A stretch of DNA of 15,465 nt, from contig DATLFS010000114.1 of the NCBI GenBank assembly GCA_035540935.1, positions 1 to 15,465 on the forward strand. The letters run 5' to 3'. The notes beneath the pieces were generated by a model. It had not been told where the DNA came from and searched no databases. It saw only the letters and a program-made list of their open reading frames with translations. Positions 6,981 to 13,585 of this stretch are shown one piece after another. Positions within the stretch are counted from its first letter, which is position 1. The number at the start of each line of letters is the position of its first letter. The position numbers and the translations under genes are program-made. This DNA comes from DATLFS01 sp035540935 (GTDB lineage: Bacteria > Actinomycetota > CADDZG01 > WHSQ01).

Positions 6981-7994
6981 ATGCGCGCCGTGGTCTTCGT
7001 CCAGAACGCGGTCCGGGTCGACGATGTTCCCCCGCCGCGGATACAGGAGCCGGGCGACGCGATCGTTCGCGTATCCCAGACATCGATCTGCGGGAGCGAT
7101 CTCCACCTGCTGGAGGGCAAGACGCCCGGCATGCGCGACGGGAGTGTGATCGGGCACGAGTTCGTGGGCGTGGTGGTCGAATCCGGGCCTGCCGCGACGA
7201 AGCACCCGGAGGGAACGCGCGTGGTCGGCTCCTTCCTGATCGCGTGCGGCCGCTGTACCGCATGCCGCGCCCGCCGCTTCAATCACTGCGACGAGCGGCG
7301 GGCGCTCGGGCTCGGAACGCTGACCGGCGACCTCGACGGCGCGCAGGCGGAGCTCGTGCGCGTGCCCGACGCCGACGTGAATCTGCTCGCTCTGCAAGGC
7401 CATCTCGCCTCGCTCTCGGACGAGAACGCGCTCTTCGCGGGCGACGTCCTGACGACCGGCATGTACGCGGCGCACCTGGCGGAAGCCGCCGAAGGCGAGT
7501 CGGTGACGGTCGTCGGCGGCGGGCCGATCGGGCTGTTCGCGGCCGCCGCCGCAAGGAGCATGGGCGCTGCGGTGCGCGTGGTCGACGCGGACGAGGAACG
7601 CGTCAAGCTCGCACGCGAGCGCTTCGGCTTCGATGCCGGTCTCACACCGGGAGAGACGGAGTCGGATGCGGCGGTCGAGGCGGTGGGATCGGTCGGGGCA
7701 CTCAAGACGGCGATGCGGGCGGTGCGGCCGGGGGGAAGGATCGCGGTGATCGGCGTCTACGGCAGGGAGCGCTACGACCTGCCGCTCGGAACCGTGTGGG
7801 CACGGGGGCTCGACCTGCGCTTCAGCGGCATGGCCAACATCCAGGCGCACTGGCTGGACGCGCTGGCGGCGGTCTCCAGCGGAGAGATCGAGCCCGGGCG
7901 CGCCGTGACCCACCGGCTGCCGCTCGAGCGCGCCGAGGAGGGATACCAGCTATTCCGGGAGAGGCGGGCGCTGAAGGTGGTGCTTACGCCCTAG
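6981..7994 (+). CDS. Zinc-dependent alcohol dehydrogenase-like (MDR family) oxidoreductase
   Basis: A 337-residue medium-chain dehydrogenase/reductase. The catalytic zinc site shows C37 (SICGSDLH) and H59-E60 (GHEFVG). The structural zinc lobe carries the four-cysteine pattern C89, C92, C95 and C103. The cofactor-binding motif is VVGGGPIG (about 174-181), followed by an acidic residue at the end of the next strand (VVDADEE), which favours NAD(H). The C-terminal RALKVVLTP is typical. The general architecture resembles threonine/sorbitol/alcohol dehydrogenase relatives, but the substrate cannot be fixed. It starts 63 bp from the divergent rhodanese-MoeB gene; no strong ribosome-binding site is seen. 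Its TAG shares the palindrome CTAG (7991-7994) with the stop codon of the convergent TatA-like gene. Confidence 0.9.
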   Translation: MRAVVFVQNAVRVDDVPPPRIQEPGDAIVRVSQTSICGSDLHLLEGKTPGMRDGSVIGHEFVGVVVESGPAATKHPEGTRVVGSFLIACGRCTACRARRFNHCDERRALGLGTLTGDLDGAQAELVRVPDADVNLLALQGHLASLSDENALFAGDVLTTGMYAAHLAEAAEGESVTVVGGGPIGLFAAAAARSMGAAVRVVDADEERVKLARERFGFDAGLTPGETESDAAVEAVGSVGALKTAMRAVRPGGRIAVIGVYGRERYDLPLGTVWARGLDLRFSGMANIQAHWLDALAAVSSGEIEPGRAVTHRLPLERAEEGYQLFRERRALKVVLTP

Positions 7995-8260
7995 GCGGTC
8001 TTGCGCTCCTTCTCCGCCAGGATGTCGTCGGCCGACTTGGCGCAGCCGGGGCAGAACTTCGCACCCGGAGGTATCTGCACCCCACAGAACGGACAGGGGC
8101 CGTCGATCGGCTGCTCCTGCGCTCCTTCTTTCATCCCTTTCTTGAGCTCCTTGCCCGCCTCACCCAGAGAGCGAGCCAGCTTCGGCAGCCTCTGCGCGCC
8201 GAAGAGAAGGAGCAAGACCAGAAGGATGATCAGCCACTCTCCGCCGCCCGGGATACTCAT
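7991..8260 (-). CDS. TatA/TatE-like translocase subunit with C-terminal zinc ribbon
   Basis: An 89-residue protein. Residues 7-21 (GEWLIILLVLLLLFG) form the short TatA-type membrane helix, followed by the hinge and amphipathic helix (AQRLPKLARSLGEAGKELKKGM, given here as 22-43 in two parts: the FG-x-x-RLPKLARS hinge and a Lys-rich helix). This is the standard TatA plan for the pore subunit of the twin-arginine export system. Unlike ordinary TatA it continues into a rubredoxin-like zinc ribbon: C56 and C59 (CPFC), then C70 and C73 (CPGC), before a charged tail. Its ATG overlaps the stop of the upstream luciferase-like gene as ATGA, so translation is probably coupled. No tatC is in the window. 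I cannot say whether it is a working Tat subunit or a TatA-derived membrane anchor for the ribbon. Confidence 0.85.
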   Translation of the reverse strand: MSIPGGGEWLIILLVLLLLFGAQRLPKLARSLGEAGKELKKGMKEGAQEQPIDGPCPFCGVQIPPGAKFCPGCAKSADDILAEKERKTA

Positions 8261-9291
8261 GTCGCGCCTCCATCTCCGCCGCGGAGGGCCGCGGCGATCT
8301 CCGTGCCGACGAGCTCGACGTCCTCCAGGTCGGCGACCTGGAACGGCAGCGCTCCGAGCGACACGATCACCTCTTCGACGCCGAGGTCGGCGAGCGCACC
8401 CAGCCGGTCGACGACCTCCGCGGTGGTTCCGACGACACCTCGTTGCCGCAACTCCTCCCAGGATACTTCTCCGCCCGGGGCGGCTTCCGGCAGCACGCCG
8501 GGCGGGGTCCTCTCCGCCAAACGCTCGGCGCGCCGTGCCAGATCGGCGTCGTCGCGGCCGCAGATCACGTAGGCGCCGACCGACCGCCGGAGCGTCTTCG
8601 GATCCCGCCCCTCCTTCTCGCAGGCGGCGTCCGCGGCCTCAGAGCGCGCCCGGTAGGTCTCCTCCGACCCGATCCACGAGAAGTTCCAGCCGTCGGCGGT
8701 GCGGGCGGCCGTTCGCAGCAGAAGATCTCCCTTGCCTCCGATCCAGAGCGGAGGCCGCGGCCGCTGCGACGGCTCGGGACGGCAGATCGCCCCTTCGATC
8801 TGGTAGTAGCGGCCGTCGAACGTGAGCTCCTCTCCCTCGAGGAGCCTCCCGATGATCTCGGCCGCCTCCCCGAGCCGGCGGATCCGCGTTCCCGGAGGGT
8901 CGAAGTCGATCCCCGCGGCCTCGTACTCCGGCTCGTACCAGCCGGCGCCGAGCCCGAGGTCGAGCCGCCCGTTCGAGAGCCGGTCGATCGTCGCCGCGGT
9001 CTTCGCCACGAGCGCGGGGGCGCGCAGATCGTTGCAGAGCGTGAGGGACCCCAGCCGGACCGACTCGGTCGCGGCCGCAAGTCCGGCCAGAGAGGTCAGG
9101 CACTCGAGCGACGCCTGCGGCTCGGACGGACCGCCGTACTTCCCCCAGTCGAGGAACAGGTGGTCCGACATCCAGACCGACGAGAAGCCGGACGTCTCGG
9201 CGCGCCGTGCCGCCTCGCGTATCCCCTCCCACGACGCGGGACGACCGGCGAGGCTGGTGTCGTAGTGGGGCAACGCGAGGCCGAGCCGCAT
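8257..9291 (-). CDS. Luciferase-like (LLM class) flavin/F420-dependent oxidoreductase
   Basis: A 344-residue bacterial-luciferase-fold (TIM barrel) oxidoreductase. Family features: N-terminal MRLGLALPHYD strand; AETSGFSSVWMSDHLF (about 32-47), the usual region of the substrate and cofactor pocket; TESVRLGSLTLCNDLR; AKTAATIDRLSNGRLDLGLGAGW (in two blocks, DRLSNGR and LGLGAGW), the strongest LLM signature; and PPLWIGGKG. These resemble the F420-dependent subgroup in actinobacteria, where the deazaflavin replaces FMN, but FMN use cannot be excluded by eye. The start is ATG at 9291, because the barrel begins there; the frame extends 17 codons upstream without family similarity and into the promoter side of the CBS gene. 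Downstream it overlaps the TatA-like gene by four bases, forming a two-gene unit. The substrate is unknown. Confidence 0.9.
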   Translation of the reverse strand: MRLGLALPHYDTSLAGRPASWEGIREAARRAETSGFSSVWMSDHLFLDWGKYGGPSEPQASLECLTSLAGLAAATESVRLGSLTLCNDLRAPALVAKTAATIDRLSNGRLDLGLGAGWYEPEYEAAGIDFDPPGTRIRRLGEAAEIIGRLLEGEELTFDGRYYQIEGAICRPEPSQRPRPPLWIGGKGDLLLRTAARTADGWNFSWIGSEETYRARSEAADAACEKEGRDPKTLRRSVGAYVICGRDDADLARRAERLAERTPPGVLPEAAPGGEVSWEELRQRGVVGTTAEVVDRLGALADLGVEEVIVSLGALPFQVADLEDVELVGTEIAAALRGGDGGAT

Positions 9292-9342
9292 CCGGCGCAG
9301 TGTAGTTGCCCGCACCGGGAGCGGACGGAGAGGGAGCCGCAA

Positions 9343-9348
9343 TACAAT
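9343..9348 (+). promoter_or_regulatory. Possible -10 element for a leaderless CBS-protein mRNA
   Basis: TACAAT matches the actinobacterial -10 pattern (TANNNT) and lies 8 bases before the ATG at 9357, so transcription could start at or next to the start codon. There is no ribosome-binding site at the normal distance, since the only purine-rich run (AGGGAG) ends about 20 bases before the ATG. No good -35 match is seen at the right spacing. Confidence 0.35.
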
Positions 9349-9356
9349 GCCGCCAG

Positions 9357-9821
9357 ATGAAGGTTTCCGACATCATGACGCCCGCCGCGGTCACGGACGC
9401 ACCGGACGACACGCTCGCGGAAGCCTCCGCCAAGATGTGGCGCCAGCAGACGGGTTCGCTGCTGGTCATGGAGGGAGACCGGCTGACCGGCATCGTCACC
9501 GAGCGCGACGTCCTGCGGCATGTCGGCGAGGGCGGCGATCCGAAGAGCGCCGTGCTGCGCGACGTCATGACGGCCGACCCGGTGACGATCTCGCCCGACA
9601 CTCCGCTCCACGAGGCCGCGCGCATCATGTTCGAGAAGTGGTTCCGCCACCTGCCCGTCGTGACCGAAAAGGGCGAGGTCCTCGGCATCATCTCGTTGCG
9701 CGACCTGCTGACGCTCGTGGCCCGCGGCATGGAGGAACCCGAGACGCTGCGGACGTTGACCGGGCACACGCTCGTGCGCGACGCCCGTCTGCAACGTATC
9801 GAGGCCGGCGACCTCGACTAG
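9357..9821 (+). CDS. CBS domain-pair protein
   Basis: A 154-residue stand-alone Bateman module made of two CBS domains. CBS1 covers roughly residues 1-60, beginning MKVSDIMTP and ending GIVTERDVLRHV; CBS2 covers about 66-122, beginning LRDVMTADPVTI and ending GIISLRDLLTLV. The paired GI(V/I)(T/S)xRD motifs are the adenosyl-nucleotide binding signature, so it probably senses AMP, ATP, S-adenosylmethionine or a similar ligand and regulates a partner that is not fused to it. About 30 polar residues follow CBS2. The ATG at 9357 is preferred because the family N terminus follows at once; an ATG at 9347 is in another frame. It is monocistronic, flanked by a divergent LLM gene (65 bp) and converging with the acyl-CoA dehydrogenase with two bases between stop codons. 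Confidence 0.9.
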   Translation: MKVSDIMTPAAVTDAPDDTLAEASAKMWRQQTGSLLVMEGDRLTGIVTERDVLRHVGEGGDPKSAVLRDVMTADPVTISPDTPLHEAARIMFEKWFRHLPVVTEKGEVLGIISLRDLLTLVARGMEEPETLRTLTGHTLVRDARLQRIEAGDLD

Positions 9822-9823
9822 CG

Positions 9824-11005
9824 CTACGAGATCTTGTGCCGTTCCAAGAGTCGGCGCGCGATGACCTGCTTCTGGATCTCGCTCGTCCCCTCTCCGATCA
9901 ACAGGAACGGAGCGTCGCGATAGAGCCGCTCGACGGTGAACTCCTTCGAGTAGCCGTACCCGCCGTGCACGCGCAAGGCCTTCAAGCAGATCTCGTGACA
10001 GGCCTCGCTCGCGAAGAGCTTCGCCATACCGGCCTCTAGATCACTGCGCTCGCCGGCGTCCTTCTTCTGCGCGGCTTGAAGAAGCAACAGGCGCGCCGCC
10101 TCGAGTTGCGTGGCCATCTCGGCGAGATGGATCTGGATCGCCTGATGCTGCGCGATCGTCTTGCCGAACGCCTTCCGCTCCTGCGCGTACTTGATGGCTT
10201 CCTCGAACGCACGCGTCGACACGCCGACCGCGCGCGCGGCGACGTTGACACGGCCGATCTCGATGCCGTCCAGGACCTGCCGGAAACCCTGCCCCTCTTC
10301 CGTGCCCAGGAGCTGTCCGGCGGGGACGCGGACGTCGTTGAACGTCATCTCGGTCGTCTCGACGCCCTTGTAGCCCATCTTCTCGATGTTCTTGCCGACG
10401 TCGAGCCCGGGCGCCGGCTGTGGCTCGCCCGGCGTCTTCTCGACGATGAGCATGCTCATGCCCTTGTGCGGCGGGTCCGCCGTGGCGTCCGTTTTCACCA
10501 GCGTCATGACGATCCCGGAGCGAAGTCCGTTGGTGAGCCACATCTTCTGGCCGTTGACGACGTAGTCGTCGCCGTCGCGAACCGCGCGCGTTCGGATCGC
10601 CTGCACGTCGCTGCCGGCCTCGGGCTCGCTCATCGCGAGCGCGGCGCGCAGCTCGCCGGTAGCCATGCGCGGCAGGTACTTCTCTTTCTGCTCCGGTGTC
10701 CCGAACTTGTTGATCAGGTAGTTGCCCATGAAGTGCGTGTTGAGGACGCCGGAGAGGCTCATCCAGCCCCGCGCCAGCTCGACGACGCAGAGGGCGTACG
10801 TCGTGAGGCTCTCGCCGATGCCGCCGTGCTCCTCGGGAACGTTGAGGCCGAAGAGCCCGAGCTCCTTCATCTGCTCGACGATCGCGTCGGGGAACTCGTC
10901 GCGGTGCTCCATCTCGTCCGCGACCGGGATGACCTCTTTCTCGACGAAGTCGCGGACGGTCTCGATGATCGCTTTCTGCGTGTCGGTCAGCTCGATCAAG
11001 GCCAT
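9824..11005 (-). CDS. Acyl-CoA dehydrogenase
   Basis: A 393-residue FAD-dependent acyl-CoA dehydrogenase, a normal length for the family, catalysing alpha,beta-desaturation of an acyl-CoA. Visible signatures: an N-terminal helical domain starting ELTDTQKAIIETVRDF; the FAD/substrate strand motif AMSEPEAGSDVQA; KMWLTNG in the beta domain; QAIQIHLAEMATQLEAARLL in the C-terminal helices; and HGGYGY followed by GEGTSEIQ, where E372 lies at the place of the catalytic base of medium- and short-chain enzymes. The ATG at 11005 gives the usual MALIELTDTQ start. It begins two bases after the stop of the CoA-lyase gene, so the two are co-transcribed. Chain-length or branched-chain preference cannot be read by eye; the neighbouring lyase makes a short dicarboxylyl or branched acyl-CoA attractive, which is inference. 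Confidence 0.93.
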   Translation of the reverse strand: MALIELTDTQKAIIETVRDFVEKEVIPVADEMEHRDEFPDAIVEQMKELGLFGLNVPEEHGGIGESLTTYALCVVELARGWMSLSGVLNTHFMGNYLINKFGTPEQKEKYLPRMATGELRAALAMSEPEAGSDVQAIRTRAVRDGDDYVVNGQKMWLTNGLRSGIVMTLVKTDATADPPHKGMSMLIVEKTPGEPQPAPGLDVGKNIEKMGYKGVETTEMTFNDVRVPAGQLLGTEEGQGFRQVLDGIEIGRVNVAARAVGVSTRAFEEAIKYAQERKAFGKTIAQHQAIQIHLAEMATQLEAARLLLLQAAQKKDAGERSDLEAGMAKLFASEACHEICLKALRVHGGYGYSKEFTVERLYRDAPFLLIGEGTSEIQKQVIARRLLERHKIS

Positions 11006-11007
11006 CG

Positions 11008-11958
11008 CTACTTCGCCTCCCACTCGGCGCGGAAGTCCGCCAGCGAGCGCTCGGGCTTCATCCCCGCCGCCCTCCCGCGCTCGGCGAACTGGACGGCCAT
11101 CTTGCGCGACGCCTCGTCGATCATCTCGTTGCCGAACATCACCGCGCCGCGCCGGTCGACCTCGGTCGCCTCCTTGTAGGCCTCGAGCAGCGCCTCCGCC
11201 TTGTCGTACTCCTCCTGCGTCGGCGTGAACACCTCGTTGAGGACGTCGATCTGCCCGGGGTGGAGCGCCCACTTGCCGTCGTATCCGAGAGCACGAGCGC
11301 GCATCGCCATCTCGCGGAAGCCGTCGAGGTCCTTGATGAGGAGGTACGGGCCGTCGATCGCCTGCAAGCCCGCGTCCCGCGCCGCAACGAGGATCGTTTC
11401 GAGCACCCAGTGCCAGTGGTCGCCGGGGTAGCCCGGCATAGGCAGGCCCGCGGTCACGGTCGGGAGGCCGAGCGAAGCCGACATGTCGGCCGGCCCGAAG
11501 ATGAGGGTCTCGGCGCGAGCGGAAGCGTGGGCGATCTCATGGATGTTCTTGAGACCGGTGGCGGTCTCGATCTGGATCTCGAGTCCCACTCGTTTGTCGA
11601 CCCCGAGGTTCGTCTCGATCATCCTCAGCATGTGGTCGGCGAACATCACCTCGTGCGCGTGCTGCACCTTGGGCAGCATGATGCAGTCGATGTGCTCGTG
11701 AGCCGCCTCGACGACGGTCTTGAGGTCGTCGGCCGCCCACTGCGTGTCGACCGAGTTGACGCGGACGACGACGGTCTTGTCGCCCCAGTCGTTGTTCTTG
11801 AGGGCGTCGATGACGTTGCCTCGCGCTTCTTCCTTGGCGAGAGGCGCCACCGAGTCCTCGAGGTCCATGAAGACCATGTCGGCGGGCAGCGACGGCGCCT
11901 TCGACAGCATCTTGGGGCTCGACCCCGGCACCGATAGACAGGAACGGCGTGCGCGCAT
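11008..11958 (-). CDS. CoA ester lyase (HpcH/HpaI-CitE-like; malyl/citramalyl-CoA lyase type)
   Basis: A 316-residue TIM-barrel CoA ester lyase of the CitE/malyl-CoA lyase family, which cleaves or forms C-C bonds between acetyl- or propionyl-CoA and an oxoacid. Motifs: LSVPGSSPKM at the CoA-binding N terminus, MVFMDLEDSV (28-37), VVVRVN with R66 for carboxylate binding, CIMLPKV (92-98), EIQIETATG with the Mg ligand E131, FGPADMSASLG with the Mg ligand D158, and GKWALHPGQ near the C terminus. Length and the FGPADMSASLG pattern resemble malyl-CoA / beta-methylmalyl-CoA lyases more than the citrate lyase beta subunit, and no citrate lyase alpha or gamma gene is nearby. The ATG at 11958 has a strong AAGGAG site nine bases upstream. 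It lies between the phosphatase-superfamily gene (27 bp upstream) and the acyl-CoA dehydrogenase (2 bp downstream). Confidence 0.92.
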   Translation of the reverse strand: MRARRSCLSVPGSSPKMLSKAPSLPADMVFMDLEDSVAPLAKEEARGNVIDALKNNDWGDKTVVVRVNSVDTQWAADDLKTVVEAAHEHIDCIMLPKVQHAHEVMFADHMLRMIETNLGVDKRVGLEIQIETATGLKNIHEIAHASARAETLIFGPADMSASLGLPTVTAGLPMPGYPGDHWHWVLETILVAARDAGLQAIDGPYLLIKDLDGFREMAMRARALGYDGKWALHPGQIDVLNEVFTPTQEEYDKAEALLEAYKEATEVDRRGAVMFGNEMIDEASRKMAVQFAERGRAAGMKPERSLADFRAEWEAK

Positions 11959-11967
11959 GTGCTCGTG

Positions 11968-11973
11968 CTCCTT
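11968..11973 (-). promoter_or_regulatory. Ribosome binding site (AAGGAG) of the CoA-lyase gene
   Basis: A full AAGGAG Shine-Dalgarno match nine bases before the ATG at 11958 fixes that start. It lies in the 27-bp gap after the upstream gene and is the best such site on the minus strand in the window. Confidence 0.75.
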
Positions 11974-11985
11974 GATAGAGGCTTG

Positions 11986-13563
11986 CTACTCGACGTAACC
12001 GAGACCACGCAGGTGGTCTTCGATCTCGCTCTCCTCGTCAGAGGTTAATCCGCTCTCGGCCGAACCGCCCGCCGAGACCGGCGCGCCGGCGACCTCCAGG
12101 CCGGCCGACCCGACAAGCGCCTCGAGCGGGCGGCCGTCGCGCGCGATCGCCGACGGCGCGCCGAGCGCGGCGAGCGCGGTGGGGCCGAGATCGATGAGGC
12201 GAGCCGGCTCCGCGAGCGGGCCCGCCGTCACCTCGGGACCGGTGGCGACGAGCACACCCTCGAGACGATGGTCGCCGGAGAGCCAGTCGGCGGCCTCGAC
12301 CATCCCGCGGGCGTGGGTCAACGAATAGAAGGGGGCGGGCACGAGGAGCAGATCGGGTGCGGTGTCGAGGAACTTCCCGGAGAGGACCTCCTCCTTCCGA
12401 TAGATCGTCTTGATCGGCTTCGCCCCGGTCTCGGGGTCGACGAAGCTCTCGAGGGCGGCCGCCACCTCGTCGCGCACCTTCTCGAAGTCACCGGGCGCCA
12501 CCGTCCCCTCCGGCTCGCGACCCTTGAGGTTGACCGAGACTCCCTCGCCGGTCAAAACGACGCTGGTGTAGGCGCGCGTCTTGGACCAGTCGATCGGGCT
12601 CGCCGGGATGCCGATCCTGCCGTGCAGCTTGAGGAGGTCGTAGATGCGCCGCGCTACACGCCGCCCCGGCCCCCACCGGATCAGGTTGAAGGCGAACGAT
12701 CCGCGGCCGAACCGCAGGAAGCCGAGGTGGTCGAGGATGCGGTCCATCGTGCAGGCGCGGGTGCACGGCTGATGGCCGTGATCGCTCATGAAGATGACGA
12801 GATCGGACTCGTCGGTTCTCTCCAGGAGCGCGCCGAGACCGTCATCAAGCCGGCGATAGACGCCTCTGACCTGCTCCGCGACCGGCGTCTTCGATAGGCG
12901 GTCGTAGTCGGGATGCTCGGGCGCTACGTACTCCATGAGGCAGTGCTGGATGCGGTCGGTCGAGACGTAGACCAGCACACCCAGGTCCCAATCCGTGGTG
13001 TCGAGCAGATACTCGAACGATCGCTGTCGCTTGGCGGTGATCTCGTCGCACTCCCGCACGAAGGCCTCGGGCCGGTTCCGGAAGGTCGTCCACGACATGC
13101 CGTTGATCGGGAACGGCGCATGCCGGTCGAGCTCCTGCTGTAGGTCGGCGGGATAGGTGTACGACCGCGACGCCGGCAAGACGCCGCCGCCGATCACCTT
13201 CCCCTTGATCTCGGGTGCCGGAAAAGTCAGAGGGATGTTGGCAGCTACGGTCGTCTTTCCGGCGCGCGTCAGGTCGTCGAAGATCGTCGGGGCTTTGATC
13301 GACCGGTAGGTCACCGGCAGGCGCTTCGACTGGCCCGGCTTGTGCTCGAGGATGTCGAAGACCCCGTGGCCGGCAGGGTTCAAGCCGGTCATGAACGACG
13401 GCCACGCGCACCACGAGTGCGACGGGACGGTGGAGAGGCAGTCGCCGTAGGCTCCCCGGTCGATGAGCCCGGCGAGGTGGGGAAGCTCGCCGGCATCGAG
13501 CATGGGACGGAGAACCTTCCAATCGACGCCGTCCCATCCGATGATGAGCACTCGGTTCGGCAC
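11986..13563 (-). CDS. Alkaline phosphatase superfamily (type I phosphodiesterase/nucleotide pyrophosphatase) protein
   Basis: A 525-residue metal-dependent phosphodiesterase/phosphatase-like enzyme of the alkaline phosphatase superfamily. The two-metal site can be followed: D11 in IIGWDGVDW; the nucleophile region VPSHSWCAWPSF, where S50 fits the usual Thr/Ser before (A)W; STDRIQH (D203, H207); SDHGH (D261, H262, H264); and SGDHRLEGVLVATGP (H432). The LNPAGHGVFD motif after the nucleophile is typical of bacterial members. The tail EIEDHLRGLGYVE is the common C terminus of this superfamily. No signal peptide or membrane helix is seen, so it is probably cytoplasmic. The start is GTG at 13563; no ribosome-binding site is evident and only 22 bp separate it from the divergent DUF2207 gene. 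It is the first gene of a probable three-gene operon with the CoA lyase and the acyl-CoA dehydrogenase. The substrate is unknown. Confidence 0.87.
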   Translation of the reverse strand: MPNRVLIIGWDGVDWKVLRPMLDAGELPHLAGLIDRGAYGDCLSTVPSHSWCAWPSFMTGLNPAGHGVFDILEHKPGQSKRLPVTYRSIKAPTIFDDLTRAGKTTVAANIPLTFPAPEIKGKVIGGGVLPASRSYTYPADLQQELDRHAPFPINGMSWTTFRNRPEAFVRECDEITAKRQRSFEYLLDTTDWDLGVLVYVSTDRIQHCLMEYVAPEHPDYDRLSKTPVAEQVRGVYRRLDDGLGALLERTDESDLVIFMSDHGHQPCTRACTMDRILDHLGFLRFGRGSFAFNLIRWGPGRRVARRIYDLLKLHGRIGIPASPIDWSKTRAYTSVVLTGEGVSVNLKGREPEGTVAPGDFEKVRDEVAAALESFVDPETGAKPIKTIYRKEEVLSGKFLDTAPDLLLVPAPFYSLTHARGMVEAADWLSGDHRLEGVLVATGPEVTAGPLAEPARLIDLGPTALAALGAPSAIARDGRPLEALVGSAGLEVAGAPVSAGGSAESGLTSDEESEIEDHLRGLGYVE

Positions 13564-13567
13564 GAGC

Positions 13568-13575
13568 AGGGAGGG
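13568..13575 (+). promoter_or_regulatory. Ribosome binding site of the DUF2207 gene
   Basis: The purine run AGGGAGGG ends ten bases before the ATG at 13586 and supports that start. It occupies most of the 22-bp gap between the two divergent start codons. Confidence 0.6.
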
Positions 13576-13585
13576 TAGCAGTCCG

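Noticed and set aside
9347..9356. ATG at 9347 as the start of the CBS gene
   Set aside because: It is in another frame; only the ATG at 9357 leads into the CBS domains.
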